Source: Smallanthus sonchifolius
Taxonomy: Eukaryota; Streptophyta; Magnoliopsida; Asterales; Asteraceae
Direction of reading: 5' to 3'
Length of the DNA stretch: 64,000 nucleotides
Assembly (NCBI GenBank): GCA_023525975.1
Contig: CM042030.1
Span: forward strand, 26,964,350 to 27,028,349
In this document: positions 21,629 to 33,560 of the stretch, piece by piece
How the letters are laid out: the number at the start of each line of letters is the position of its first letter
Numbering within the stretch: the first letter of the stretch is position 1
Made by a program: the position numbers and the translations under genes
Notes under the pieces: generated by a model
The model's database searches: none
What the model was told of the DNA's origin: nothing
Seen by the model: only the letters and a program-made list of their open reading frames with translations

Positions 21629-23442
21629 ATGGCTGGTGGAGGAAGAACAGGACGACGAGGCTGTCGCACTGGCCGAGTAGGTAGACCTCCATTGAAGCAA
21701 AGACATGAAGAGGAAGAGAGTGTGCACGCAGAACACACTGAGAGTGTGAACGAAACAGATGTGACACCAACAGGGAACAATAGTCCAGGGCCTATACAGT
21801 TAGAACCCAAAGTCAGAGATGCTATTGCCCGCGAGGTCGTACTTACTCTGAAGAACATATTGTCTGACCTACTATCTGAGGCATTAAAGAAAAGCAAAGA
21901 AGAGGATGAAGGGAAAAATGAAGAGAAAATTTATGACAGTGACGGGGATGAAGTAAAAGTGGCATCAAGCACCGTGGGTGTACTTACAAAGGTTTCAAGG
22001 ACGGAGACCCACCTAAGTTTGATGGAACCAAGAATTCGGTGGCTACTTTCGAATGGATTGAGAGGATGAACGCTGTAATCAACATCAGCGAGTGCCGACC
22101 GGATCAGGCGGTCAAATATGTTGCTCATTCTTTCACCAATGAAGCGCTAGGTTGGTGGAGAAACATCCAAAGAACAAAGTCGCCAAATGCTCTTGCCAGA
22201 ATGACATGGGAAGACCTGAAAAAGCTCATAATCCAAAAGTTCTGCCCACAAAATGAGATTGATCATGTGGAGAACGAGTTCCTAAACTTCAAGGCTGGCA
22301 ACAAGACTCATCACTAGTATACTTCAAGATTCAACGAGCTGGCCCAACTGGTACCACACTTGGTGGAAACTGAAGAACGTATGATAAAATACTATGTCAA
22401 GGGTCTGCCGCAAAGGGTCCGTGTTCATGTAAAAGCTAATCTACCATCGACCTTCGAGTCGGTAGTCAACCTGTCTAGAATCGTCTACGACGATTATGCC
22501 AATGAGGACCCGGCACCTGAGACACAAAAGAGAAAGTGGGAGAACCCGTCTAGAGGCACCGGAAAAGGGAAAGAAACAGCTGAAATTAAGAAACCAAGGT
22601 TGGACGGATATGAAACATGCAAGAGATGTGGAAAGCAACATCTGGGCGAGTGTCGAATAGGCACCACCGTGTGTTATAAGTGCGGGAGGCCGGGGCACTA
22701 CTCCTGAGATTGTTTGAAGGATGTCAAATGTCAAGTATGTGGATTGTTTGGACATCTGACAAAGAACTGCAGGAAGGCCGGCCAATCTGGTTCGGGAAAA
22801 GAGAGGGAAAAGGAACAGCCGCAGGCTAGGACTCGGGCCTATGCCTTAACTGAGGAAGAAGCAAGGGGAAATCCTGATGTCGTGTCAGGTACGTTTCTAG
22901 TTAATGATGAACATGCTGCTATTTTATTTGACTCTGGTGCTAGTAAAAGTTTTATATCCAATGCATTTAGTCGTAAACTAGGATGCACTTTCAACACTAT
23001 AGTAAAGGCTTTTAGCGTACAAACTGTCGTTGGTAAAAATTCGGCAGTATTTCAAGTAACAGAGGATTGCATCATAGAAATAGAGGGTCATAAGTTCCCT
23101 TCTAGATTATTCCTTCTTACCTTAGGAGGATTCGATATAGTATTGGGTATGGATTGGCTAGCTGCCAACGAAGCTCAAATCATATGTAAACGTAAGAGGA
23201 TACACCTCAAAGCTCCTAGCGGTAGTCCAATTACGGTTTATGGGGATTGGAATTGCACGATGCCAAACATCATCTCGATGATCAAGGCCGAAAGTTACAT
23301 GAGGCGCGATTGCGAAGCTTATCTGGCATATGTTATTGACGATAGAATGGAAACGAAAGAACTCAAGATGTACCCGTGGTGTGCAATTTACCGGAAGTAT
23401 TCCCTGAGGATCTACCTGGGTTGCCACCCGATCGGGAAATAG
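21629..23442 (+). pseudogene. gag: G3 gag and protease, broken
   Basis: Gag starts MAGGGRTGRRGC. A frameshift between about 21980 and 22040 links frame 21629-22069 to 22039 onward, where the capsid domain lies (ATFEWIERMNAV, WWRNIQ, FCPQNEIDHVE, FNELAQLVPHLV). TAG at 22315-22317 replaces a Gln codon. Zinc knuckles follow: CKRCGKQHLGEC, CYKCGRPGHYS, where TGA at 22705-22707 replaces Arg just before the last knuckle residues, and CQVCGLFGHLTKNC. The protease active site is FDSGASKSFIS, with GGFDIVLGMDWL further on. A second frameshift near 23370 joins the RT frame. Confidence 0.93.
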
Positions 23443-26144
23443 AATTTCAGATTGATTTACTGCCAGGAGCTGAGCCCGTTGCCAAAGCCCCCTACCGATT
23501 GGCTCCGTCAGAAATGAAAGAATTGATGTCTCAACTACAAGAATTAACAGGAAAGGGATTTATTAGACCGAGCATATCACCATGGGGCGCTCCGGTACTA
23601 TTCGTAAAGAAGAAAGACGGCAGCATGCGCATGTGCATTGACTACCGTGAACTGAACAAGAGGACAGTAAAGAACAAATACCCACTGCCTAGAATAGACG
23701 ACCTTTTTGATCAACTGCAAGGTGCGAGTTGGTTCTCAAAGATCGATCTTAGGTCGGGTTACCATCAGTTGAAAGTAAGGGAAGAAGACGTACCAAAGAC
23801 CGCGTTTCGCACGCGTTATGGGCATTATGAGTTTCTCGTGATGTCCTTCGGATTAACTAACGCACCAGCAGCGTTCATGGATTTGATGAATAGAGTGTGT
23901 CGACCCATGTTGGATCGATCAGTGATAGTTTTTATAGATGACATACTGGTATATTCGAAAAGCGAGGGTGATCACCACTGTCACCTAAGAGAAGTTCTGG
24001 AGGTGCTAAAGCAGGAAAGGTTGTACGCAAAATTCTCCAAATGCGTGTTTTGGCTTAGGGAAGTCCAATTCCTAGGTCATGTGATAAACCCAAACGGAAT
24101 CATGGTAGATCCTGCAAAGATCAAGACAGTAAAGGAATGGAACATCCCAAAGACACCAACAGAGATACGAAGTTTCCTGGGTTTGGCAGGCTACTATCGA
24201 AGGTTCATTCAAGATTTCTCAAGAATAGCCTCGCCACTAACTAAATTGACACGTAAGGAAGTAAAATATGAATGGGGTCAAACCCAAAACAACGCGTTTG
24301 AGGAACTTAAGGCACGATTAACCCAAGCTCCAGTCTTAACACTACCTGAGGGAAATGAAGACTTGGTAGTCTACTCTGATGCTTCGGCGCAAGGTTTAGG
24401 GTGCGTACTTATGCAACGAGGAAAGGTAATTGCGTATGCATCGCGGCAACTAAAGGTTCACGAGGTTAACTACCCAACACACGATCTAGAATTAGCAGCA
24501 GTAGTTTTCGCGTTGAAAATATGGAGACACTATCTGTATGGAGTTAAATGCACCATTTATTCCGATCACAAAAGCCTGAAGTACTTTTTCGAACAAAAGG
24601 AATTAAACATGAGACAAAGGATATGGTTAGAGCTACTGAAAGACTATGACTGTGAGATATTGTACCATCCAGGCAAGGCAAACGTAGTGGCTGACGCTTT
24701 AAGTAGAAAGGAAGAATCGGCACCTATCCGGATCAAAGCGTGTCAGCTGATTATAACACCAGACTTGATGGGTGAAATATCAAAGGCACAAGATGAAGCA
24801 CTGTTAGAAAGAAATGTGAAACGGGAAAGAATAGTAGGACAACAAGGGAACTTAGATGCAAATGCATACGGAGTACGAACTAGGTTTGGCCGGATGTGGA
24901 TACCTAAGATTGGCGAGCTTAGAGCCAAAATACTCGATGAGGCCCATAAGTCTCGTTATTCTATCCACCCCGGGACAAACAAAATGTATCAAGACTTGAA
25001 GAAAGAGTACTGGTGGCCTGGCATGAAGAGTGATGTGACTGAATACGTGAACAAGTGCTTAACGTGTTCACTAGTTAAGGCCGAGCACCAGAAACCATGC
25101 GGTAAAATGCAACCTTTACCTATACCGGAATGGAAGTGGGAAGAGATCACAATGGACTTCATTACCAAGCTACCACGAACAGCTAAAGGCAATGATACCA
25201 TTTGGGTGATCGGCGACCGCTTGACGAAAAGTGCTCACTTCTTGCCAATACGTGAGGCTTCCTCGTCAGAAAGACTAGCAGAAATATTTATCAAGGAAGT
25301 TGTGAGCAGACATGGTATGCCGCTGTCGATTGTTTCCGACAGGGATACTAGATTCACGTCAAGGTTTTGGAAGAAATTCAACGAAGCAATGGGCAATAGA
25401 CTGAACATCAGCACCGCTTACCACCCCCAAACCGATGGACAATCAGAAAGGACTATTCAGACCTTGGAGGACATGCTCCGTGCCTGTATCATTGACTTCG
25501 GTGGGAGCTGGGACAGCCATCTACCATTGGCAGAATTTTCATATAACAACAGCTATCACACAACTATTGGCATGCCGCCATTTGAAATGTTATATGGGAG
25601 GAAATGTAGGACCCCAGTTGGTTGGGGGGAAATTGGACAGAAGGATTTTGCAAGTCTCGAAGTGGTCAAAGCTACTTCCGAGAAATTTGATCAAATCAAA
25701 GCTCGAATGAAAGCCGCAAAAGACAGACAGAAATCGTACGCGGATAAGAGAAGAAGGGATTTAGAGTTTCAAGTAGGGGACATGGTACTGTTAAAGGTAT
25801 CACCATGGAAAGGAATCATCCGATTCAGAAAGCGTGGCAAACTAAGTCCAAGGTTTGTCGGACCTTTCAAGATACTAGCAAGAGTGGATCAAGTTGCTTA
25901 CAGACTCGACCTACCCGTTGAGCTTAGTGGAATACACCCTACGTTCCACGTGTCGCACTTACGCAAGTGCCTAGCTGACGACACAGCTCACATACCTTAC
26001 GACGAGATCGAAGTAGATAACAGTCTAAATTATGTAGAGGAACCAATAGCCATCCTTGACAGAACTAAAAAACGACTACGCAATAAGTCGATTCCTCTAG
26101 TCAAAATACAATGGAAGCACAGAAAAGGGTCAGAAGCTACGTGA
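23376..26144 (+). pseudogene. pol: G3 reverse transcriptase, RNase H, integrase, chromodomain
   Basis: A 922-codon open frame starts after the frameshift near 23370. RT has PSISPWGAPVLFVKKKDGSM, IDLRSGYHQL, FGLTNAP and FIDDILVYSK (catalytic Asp pair at about residues 187-188). RNase H has YSDASAQGLG, THDLELAAVVFAL and YSDHKS. Integrase has its HPGTNKMYQDL...CLTC zinc motif, then MDFITK, VSDRDTRF and QSERTIQTLED (D,D35,E). The GPF module follows (FVGPFKILARV). The frame stops at TGA 26142-26144 where the chromodomain Trp of TWE is expected; about 15 more codons would complete it. Confidence 0.95.
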
Positions 26145-26217
26145 GAAATAGAAGACGAGATGAGGGGACTATACCCTCAATTGTTTAACGTATAAACAGT
26201 TTCGAGGACGAAACCTC

Positions 26218-26234
26218 TTTAAGGAGGGTAAACT
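26218..26234 (+). other. G3 polypurine tract
   Basis: AGGAGGGTAAACT just before the LTR start at 26235, preceded by TTTCGAGGACGAAACC, the usual pre-tract motif in this window. Confidence 0.8.
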
Positions 26235-28128
26235 TGTAACATCCCGAAAATAATAAATAATAATACGATAGAGATTTAAACGTCATAAAACGAAATAAGA
26301 ACGGATGGGCTTGGGCTCGGCTCCAACGGGCCGAGGGAAGCCCAGGTATAAAAGGGGCAAGGCAGCCCACTAGCTCATTTCATTTTCACCATCTTAGAGA
26401 GAGAAAGGTAGCTCGGGTCTAGAGAGAGAAAGTCGACGGATCGTCACGAGATTAGAGGGGCACGTTACAGCTGAGCTCGTGGCAAAACCTCCGAATCAGA
26501 ACTTCAATCCAGGTAATGATTCGACCATAATCTGAGTTTTTGTTCACTTTGGGGTTTCTCGAGTTTTAGCTAAATAGATGATGTTTTTACGGATGAAACT
26601 TGATAATAAGCTTAGAAATAGCATCTAGAATGGAAACCGCACATTATGATCAAAGAAAATTGTAAGATTAGCATGATCGGATTAACATGCATGAATTCCG
26701 AAATTTTGGTCCATGAACCAGGTACTGCGTACTTACCAAGTGCGCAGGAAGGAATTTCTGCGTACTTACCAAGTACGCAGGAGGAAGTCCCTGCGTACTT
26801 ACCAAGTACGCAGGAGGAAGACTCCTGCGCACTTGCCAAGTACGCATGAGCAAGTCCCTGCGCACATACTAAGTGCACAGGTAGTAGACAGCAGGTTGGT
26901 TAAGTAAAGTCAGTAAGTTTAGAATGATTAAACCATTAGAGTCGGGGTTGGGTCTAATGTGTATTTAACTACCTAATCCATATCAGAAGTGACGCTGTTG
27001 GACCTTTGTTTAGGACAACCTAGAGTAGCTCATCAGGTGAGTTCTATGTGCCCCCTTCTATGTTATGTGCAAATGATTTATAAATGTTTTGGGGCTGAAG
27101 TGTATACACTAAATGAATAAATGTTATAAATGTCAATGTGATCATACATATATATATATATATATATATATAAATACTTATATATGAAAATGAATTATGA
27201 ATAAAGAATGAAGCGTATGACTATAAAGAATGAATGAAAGAAGGACATAATGTAAAAGAATGAAATCTTGCTTTATATTACATATATATTGCATGTTATG
27301 AATGAATGTAAACGTTATAAACCCTTCTATGACAACGGCTACTTCGGTAGACGGACGACCACGTGATTATTTTGCAACCGGGACAAAAACGTTCCTTCGC
27401 AAGCTAGGACGTATGAAAAGGTATAAATGGACGGTCGAAGCAATTGCCTTAACTATTGTAGAACGGTTGCATACATAATGGTCACGTGGGAAACGGATGC
27501 CCTAGGGCAGACGGACAAAAATGAGGGACTACGACGGTAGGACAGTAAAGAGCGGACGGACAAAGGTTGCCGGACGGATTTAATGATATGACGGACGGTT
27601 TTCTAGGGCTGGACGGTAATGAAATGGGCTACGACGGTAGTTCTGACTGTGATGTCTTCGTGACATTCGCGACAAGTATGATGGGTTGATCTCCCTTAAG
27701 ATTATGGCCAATAAGTGTTCTCTCAAAGAAAGTATGTATGTACTTATGTATATACCCTCAATGAATGTTATGTGATAAAATAAATTAAGGAATATTTAAA
27801 GGTACGAATATACATATACACGTTATATTCATGAAAAGATAAGTATTAATTATGAATGTCTTTAAACTAGAACTCACCAGCGTTAGTTGACTTTTAGTAT
27901 ATATTTCAGGTAAGGGAAGAAAGGGTCGTGCGATGGCGTGAAGGTTACCCGGCACAAGACTGACATCTCACTTTTGTTTGTTAAGAATATGTTATGTTTT
28001 ATTTATAATGACTTCCGCTGTTATGATTATGTAATTGAATGATGAATGTTTTAATTTAAGTTCAGTATTTATGACTATGTTTATGAGTAAATCCAACAAG
28101 TGAGGTTACCCGGGAAAGGGGCCTTACA
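26235..28128 (+). repeat. G3 3' LTR (1894 bp)
   Basis: Starts TGTAACATCCCG and ends GGGGCCTTACA. Compared with the 5' LTR it has a shorter TA run (about 27149-27172), a different 40-bp stretch right after the TATA box (about 26354-26395), and scattered substitutions. It carries the same palindromic array (26725-26881) and donor/hairpin module. Confidence 0.95.
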
Positions 28129-28133
28129 AATTA

Positions 28134-30227
28134 ATAAGCACTTAAATTAGAATATGTTATGAAATTAAAAACTATTCTTCATCTTTTGCAATCCAAGTCC
28201 TTATAACACATTAAATTTCGTGAATAAGCCCATCATCCTACCCTATAAATAAAGCTCTTATTTCTCATGTATTATTCGCACCTCAACGATCCTCTAGGTT
28301 TCTCTAGCTACTAAAGGTCGTTCTTCTCGTCTTTTGAAGATTCTAGCTTAAATCCTTCCATTCTAAGTATGTTCTTCTAATGTTCTTGCTTGTTCATACT
28401 TTTTTCTTTCAAAAATCCCTTATAACTAGCTAGATCTATGATTCCTAAAATGTTTATGTTATAATCATAGACCTATCCAAGATCAAAAGCCATATTTTAA
28501 TTAAAAGCTTGGTTTGATCTTTCTCGTTCCTTTCAATTTCAAAAATCAATGTTTTTACTAAAACTCCTTATTTTCAAATTAAATTATTTAATATTCAATT
28601 TCTATCTTTACTAAACTCATATTTCCACTTTAGCCCATATACTTTCCAAACACACCCTAAACCTGGTTAAGTATGCAAATAGAATAAATTTCAAATCAGT
28701 ATGTAGTTATCTGGTAAACATTAAAGTTCTGGCTAGGAAAAGACGGGGTTCTGATCCGGCCAACTCTTTTCTAGGAACTTTTCTGTTGGAGGTACTACTC
28801 TGGAATGATAACCATTCTAGTGTTCAACAACCACTTTCAACTAATTATGATTATGATTATAAACCCATTTCTTTGTAAATATTTATACAAATTTTTATAT
28901 AATTTATTTTTATTATATGAGAACATTTTAAACACAATTGTTTACTTTTAATTAATAATTTATTTGGTTTAATTATTACTTAATTAGAACATCATTATTA
29001 TAAATTAAATTTTTGTTTAACTACCAATTAATTAAATCATTATTTTTAATATTTATTTTTCATAAATCAAATGAAAGGTTTTATTCATTTATTTATGTAG
29101 TAATTTATTTAATTGCTCATTTATTTATTTACCCATTTATTAATTTTTGCGATTGCAAATAAAAGAAAACTACTCATTTACTTATTTGTGTATTTATTTA
29201 CAAACAAAATAAACCTAATTATTTATTTATACATTTATATAATTATTACAAACAAACAAAATCATTATTCATTCTTTCACTTATTACAATACAATTATTT
29301 ATCAAAGATTTACATAAAGTATTATTTGCAACTCAAATAATTATTTTATTAATAAAATGAGGACACCCACATCAATCTCCTCACACATTAGGATTCTCTA
29401 TTTTAATTGTACAAATCATTGATACATATATTCCTTCAAACATAGGTTAACCATTTGGTTAGCTAGAACATTTGTGCAAAAAATAACATACTTGTGTGAC
29501 ATTCAAGCTACTCATTGCAAGGTGAGCTCCCCCTTTCTCTTTACTATTGTTTACAAATACTAGGGGTGGAACATGTTTACTTACCATGCTTACCAAATTC
29601 AATACCATTGTTCTCATGCTACTTACTATGTGCCTTATGTCTTAAACTACTTGGCGACCATACTTGTGTTCATGTTTAGTATAATCATTAGCTTGCTACC
29701 CAAGCCTAAGGTAGTACCTTTTATGATCATTTATACGGGAAACCGATACCATAGTTAACACACACCTTGGCGGGTTTTGTGTGTATCATATTACCATTTT
29801 TACCAGAATACAATCAGTTGGATTGTACTTACCAGTTTTCAATTTACCAAGGATTGATTGTACGCTTGGAACCTTGTACATTTTCACATTTATGTTATAG
29901 TTATGTTTTGAACATATTGAATTTTAAATACTTTTTACTTAACTTTTGTTGGTGTCAAAACATATGTTACTCACCAACTACTTGTAGTTGACATTTACTG
30001 ACATGTTTCAGGTGCACCAGTTTGAGGATTTCTACCTGATAATATAGGACTGGACCTAGTTTAATCTGAATTATGTTATGACTTTGAACCCTTTGTTTTC
30101 TTTTACTATTGTAACGGATGCTTTAATTTCAATGAATAAACATTGCCACTTATTAATAGCTGATCATGTGCTTATGAACAACCGTGTCAGCCCTGACGTA
30201 TAATCCGCCACCGGCCAAGGTGTGACA
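28134..30227 (+). mobile_element. G2 3' LTR, right part
   Basis: This continues the LTR begun at 18922 after the G3 insertion and ends GGCCAAGGTGTGACA at 30227, so the intact LTR would be about 2.5 kb. It contains a leader-like part (28240-28400), an AT-rich block (28870-29350), a donor motif GGTGAG (29521-29526), a distal ACTCACC (29969-29975), the hairpin CAACTAC-tt-GTAGTTG (29975-29990) and an acceptor-like GTTTCAG|GTG at 30011. No gene is seen in it. Confidence 0.88.
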
Positions 30228-30661
30228 TTGGTCATCGAAGCTACCTAGTTTTGGTTGAGTCTGTTCAACTAAAACTAGTAGTTTCGATAGATGGGAAGTT
30301 TTGATAGGGTAAACATTCATGTAAATGCTCAACCGAAACTAGTAGTTTCGGTGAGCATAGTTTCAAGACCTGTCAGCTTCCTATAAATAACCTAGTTAGA
30401 GAATGTTTTGGAAGTGAGTAGCGGCTGTAACCCTTGCATTCACCCATTCATTGTTTTCCTTGATTCAATACAAGTTTTGGAGTTTATTCATTGTGTTCTT
30501 ACAATTTGAAATCATTTTGTATTGAATCTTGTGTGGTTAGCCTATTATCTTCACCGATCTTCTGTTTCTTGCCTCAATTTCACCACCATACACACTGATT
30601 CTGCCGGTGTATGTGTGTAATCGATCTGTTTTATTAATTCTTCCTAGAATCAGGGCCTACA
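30228..30661 (+). mobile_element. C3: copia LTR fragment (3' part)
   Basis: This begins at the right edge of G2 inside a copia LTR and ends CAGGGCCTACA at 30661. It shares with the C2 LTR the CTAGTAGTTTCGATAGATGG module and TATAAATA (30382-30389). It then has a 3' part (TTGATTCAATACAAG, GGTGTATGTGTGTAATCG) not present in C2. No primer site follows, so it is a 3' or solo LTR, or a rearranged one. G2 inserted into it; the expected duplication partner at the left is missing. Confidence 0.7.
30382..30389 (+). promoter_or_regulatory. TATA box of the C3 LTR
   Basis: TATAAATA following CAGCTTCC, as in the C2 LTR. Confidence 0.55.
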
Positions 30662-30911
30662 TTTTTGTCCTCTATTTAATGGGAACTACATATCTCTTAT
30701 TGTTGAAGTAGTGACTGAAGAAGATTTAGAGCCTAAGACTGTTGTCAAGGTTAATCCTGTTACAGGAGAAGACATGGTTTATGATGATTCTAGTGATGAT
30801 GAATTTTTTGATTCAAAACAGGTTGAAGGACAGGTGAAAGAGTGTAAGGTTGATGAACCTGTTGTTGTCAAGTAAGTCACTAGAGATAGGTGCATCTTGA
30901 CAGAACCTGAT
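30662..30911 (+). pseudogene. C4 copia gag spacer, left part
   Basis: The frame from about 30664 encodes an acidic spacer (EVVTEEDLEPKTVV, YDDSSDDEFFDSK) with one TAA at about 30872. It ends TEPD at 30911, exactly at the CTGAT target site of G5, and continues in the same frame after G5 (DIKQSQTKP, from 41133). This is the region before the gag zinc knuckle. Confidence 0.65.
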
Positions 30912-31168
30912 TGTCACACCCCCATATTTTATTTACTTATTAAATAAATACAGGTTGTAACGATTGGTTCATTTCACGATAGCGGAAGCTGTAATAATGA
31001 TTTCTAAGACTTGATTACATATACAATTACTAAAACTAAGAAATACTATGATCTAAGTTCTTCTAGATCAACGACAGACTTGAGACTTGATATTCTACGT
31101 CCTTCCAGCTACTAGGAATTGATCCAACATAGCTAGCCTATTCCAACCGCGCCATGGCTAGAGGTCAC

Positions 31169-32226
31169 CTGAGAAACATACTTGAAAGTGTCAACACAAA
31201 GGTTGGTGAGTTCACAGAGTTAATTATATTAGTGCTTATAGTTTTTCCCCGAAAACCTGTTCATGACTTTACCGTCATAAAACTAAGTAGTTTTCATTTG
31301 AAAACATTATCATGACTTAACCGTCATAAAATATGTTTAAACCTGATCACTTTAACCTGATCAGAACCCTATGTTTATACCTGATCACTTTAACCTGATC
31401 AGAACCCTTTGTTTAAATTCAATTGTTCGTAAATAGTTTCAGGTGTATGTGATAAACAGAATAAGAATTGTTGACCCATTTGTAAACTAGTTAGGAATAC
31501 AAATAATATGTTCATACATGAGGCGTAACCAAACCATGACAATTTGTACACGCCCCTAATTTCGTTATCCGGTTCTATGCGGCCATAAATCCTCCAGATT
31601 GTGGTTAGCGCGACTAACCATGACCGGGAGACGTCACTCTCCATAGTACTATTCATAGGACCCTAGGCTACAGTTAATGGTTACTACATTGTTCCAGGGG
31701 ACTTTAGCTCAACTCGTTGTTCTCATCTCATGTAAACATAAAAGTCATGCCTTATTCTCTTGTTATCCCATAAAATAATTGTAAGTATGTGTTTCCCCCA
31801 ATCGTTGAGTGTTGTTCATCCGAACAATCGTTGTGTGTTGTTCATCCGAACAATCGTTGTGTGTTGTTCATCCGAACAATCGTTGTGTGTTGTTCATCCG
31901 AACAATCGTTGTGTGTTGTTCATCCGAACAATCGTTGTGTGTTGTTCATCCGAACAATCGTTGTGTGTTGTTCATCCGAACAATCGTTGTGTGTTCTTGT
32001 GTCCAGCTCTTTAGTTGAGCAAGTTTTCTCCCCGTTTGTTTAAAAACAATTTAAAAACTAGTAGTAAAAGTGGGGCTGGGAGACTCACAAGAAGTTAAAC
32101 CAAAACGTTCATATTGTCAAACGTATAAACAATGTAATTCATGTTTTCAAAACATAACAAGTAAGTATGTTTCTCCCCCGATGTTTACAAAACAGTAAAG
32201 AGTTAAAAGGGGGCCGTGAACTCACC
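31169..32226 (-). promoter_or_regulatory. G5 3' LTR donor/hairpin/acceptor module
   Basis: On the minus strand CAAGGTGAGTTCACGG (donor; core GGTGAGTTCAC at 32226-32216) pairs with GTGAACTCACC (31215-31205). The stem CAAC...GTTG (31205-31192) follows, then TTTCTCAG|GTGACC with AG at 31170-31169. The 5' LTR has the same at 39825-39835 and 38840-38850. Confidence 0.55.
31811..31992. repeat. 26-bp tandem repeat, seven units, in the G5 3' LTR
   Basis: The unit contains TTGTTC-atcc-GAACAA, itself a small palindrome. The 5' LTR copy (39446-39601) has six units; this one-unit difference accounts for the whole LTR length difference. Confidence 0.95.
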
Positions 32227-32454
32227 TTGAGTTTGTGTATGCTTGCAATGATAATTGTTCTAGCCGAACTTGACTATTCGTACCCTAGATACCAAAGGGT
32301 AAATTGTGTTAAGACCGAACGTCTCATATTGCAAATTGTTCATCGACCTAGTAAATCTAGTTGCTTTTGTTTAAATATCTTCTTAGATTTTCAACACTTG
32401 TTTTGCTATAAAAACAGTTCTAAGTTACTGCCCAATGTGACTGATGAACAGATG

Positions 32455-32775
32455 TCGAAACTTCCTAGTTTCGATTGGGCAATTGAGTATCGAAACTTCA
32501 TAGTTTCGATTGAGTAGTTAGGTATCGAAACTATCTAGTTTCGATTGGCAAGAAGGGTATCGAAACTATCTAGTTTCGATTGAGCAATATGTATCGAAAC
32601 TACCTAGTTTCGATTGAACAACTAGTATCGAAACTCCCAGTTTCGATTGAGTAAACTGGTATCGAAACTCCTAGTTTCGATTGAATAGGTATCGAAACTC
32701 CTAGTTTCGATTGAATAACAGGTATCGAAACTCCTAGTTTCGATTGAACAGGTATCGAAACTCCTAGTTTCGATT
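32455..32775 (-). repeat. Palindromic array (about ten units) in the G5 3' LTR
   Basis: Units of about 24-33 bp built on TATCGAAACTCCTAGTTTCGATTGA, an inverted repeat around CTAG, with variable spacers. The 5' LTR copy is at 40064-40384. The same core occurs in the solo LTR and, in part, in copia LTRs C2 and C3. Confidence 0.9.
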
Positions 32776-33518
32776 ACTGCACTTTGATTGACAGAATTCG
32801 TCCTGTATATTTTTATGTTCAAATCTTGAATTTGACACACTTTTCTTGTTATCTTACTTGCGATTGAACCTTTTGTATGCTTAGATACGGTTTTAAAGAA
32901 AATAAAGTGGATAATATCGAGTTTTTACCTCTGGACAGAGATGACGATTTTTGAGAGAAAAAGAGAATGATCTTGACTTCTCCTGCTAAAACCCTTTGAG
33001 AAAACACTTGGAACTCTCCTTATAGCACCGAAATAAAGGATTCGAGTCTTCGATTATGGAAGAACCCCAAAAGAAAGTGGAGATAGGTATTCTTGTTGTT
33101 GTCGTAGAAGAAGAGAGAGATGACAGGGGTTGAGGGTTTTTGCTCTTGATGAATTGATAGAAAATGAGGTGGTATGGGAGATTGCTTAAGAAAGTAGAAG
33201 ATGTTGAAATTTAGGGTGTGGGATGGACCCACATGGCCTTGAGGCCGAGATTTCTGGTCAATGGGAGTGGGTGAGGTTAAATAAATCAAACCATTTGATT
33301 TAAGTGTAAATTTAACCACTAGTGTTCGTATTTAGACGGGTTATCCTGGTACGTGAACCGGTAACTCCTAGAATTACCAGAATGTGAAATGAGACCCTGT
33401 ACGATTTTTGTTAGACCTTAATGTCCTTGTTTGTGAAATTAAGTAAATCACAAAACAATTATAATTTAAACTTGTTTATAACATGTACGGATATTGACCT
33501 GAAATGTCTGGTGTCACA

Positions 33519-33560
33519 TTCTCCCCATGTTAAAAGAATTTCGTCCCGAAATTCAATTTG
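33519..33560 (-). other. G5 polypurine tract region
   Basis: On the minus strand GAATTTCGGGACGAAATTC is followed by TTTTAACATGGGGAGAA and the LTR start, matching the usual pre-LTR order. Confidence 0.75.

Larger units (their letters stand above)
19358..28128 (+). mobile_element. G3: complete Ty3/gypsy chromovirus-type element with TSD AATTA
   Basis: The two LTRs (19358-21274 and 26235-28128) share TG...CA ends, and AATTA flanks both sides (19353-19357, 28129-28133). The order gag, protease, RT, RNase H, integrase, chromodomain is that of a chromovirus. By eye the LTRs differ by about 1.5-2 % plus indels, so insertion is fairly recent. The gag-pol carries two frameshifts and three nonsense codons and is therefore inactive on its own. 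Confidence 0.96.
30912..33518 (-). repeat. G5 3' LTR (2607 bp)
   Basis: On the minus strand it starts TGTGACACCAGAC and ends GGGGGTGTGACA. It includes TATAAGG (33018-33024), a palindromic array (32455-32775), donor motif (32216-32226), seven 26-bp repeats (31811-31992), distal motif and hairpin (31192-31215) and an acceptor-like site (31169-31170). Cys-rich ORFs over 31760-32043 are just the 26-bp repeat read in three frames. Confidence 0.95.

Noticed and set aside
28134..30227. Separate unknown AT-rich intergenic region with small ORFs
   Set aside because: The AATTA duplication and the terminal TGTGACA show it is the continuation of the G2 LTR.
31760..32043. Three overlapping Cys-rich ORFs with a repeated peptide
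   Set aside because: They are the 26-bp LTR tandem repeat read in three frames; 26 is not a multiple of three, so each frame cycles through the same peptides. Same at 39395-39652.
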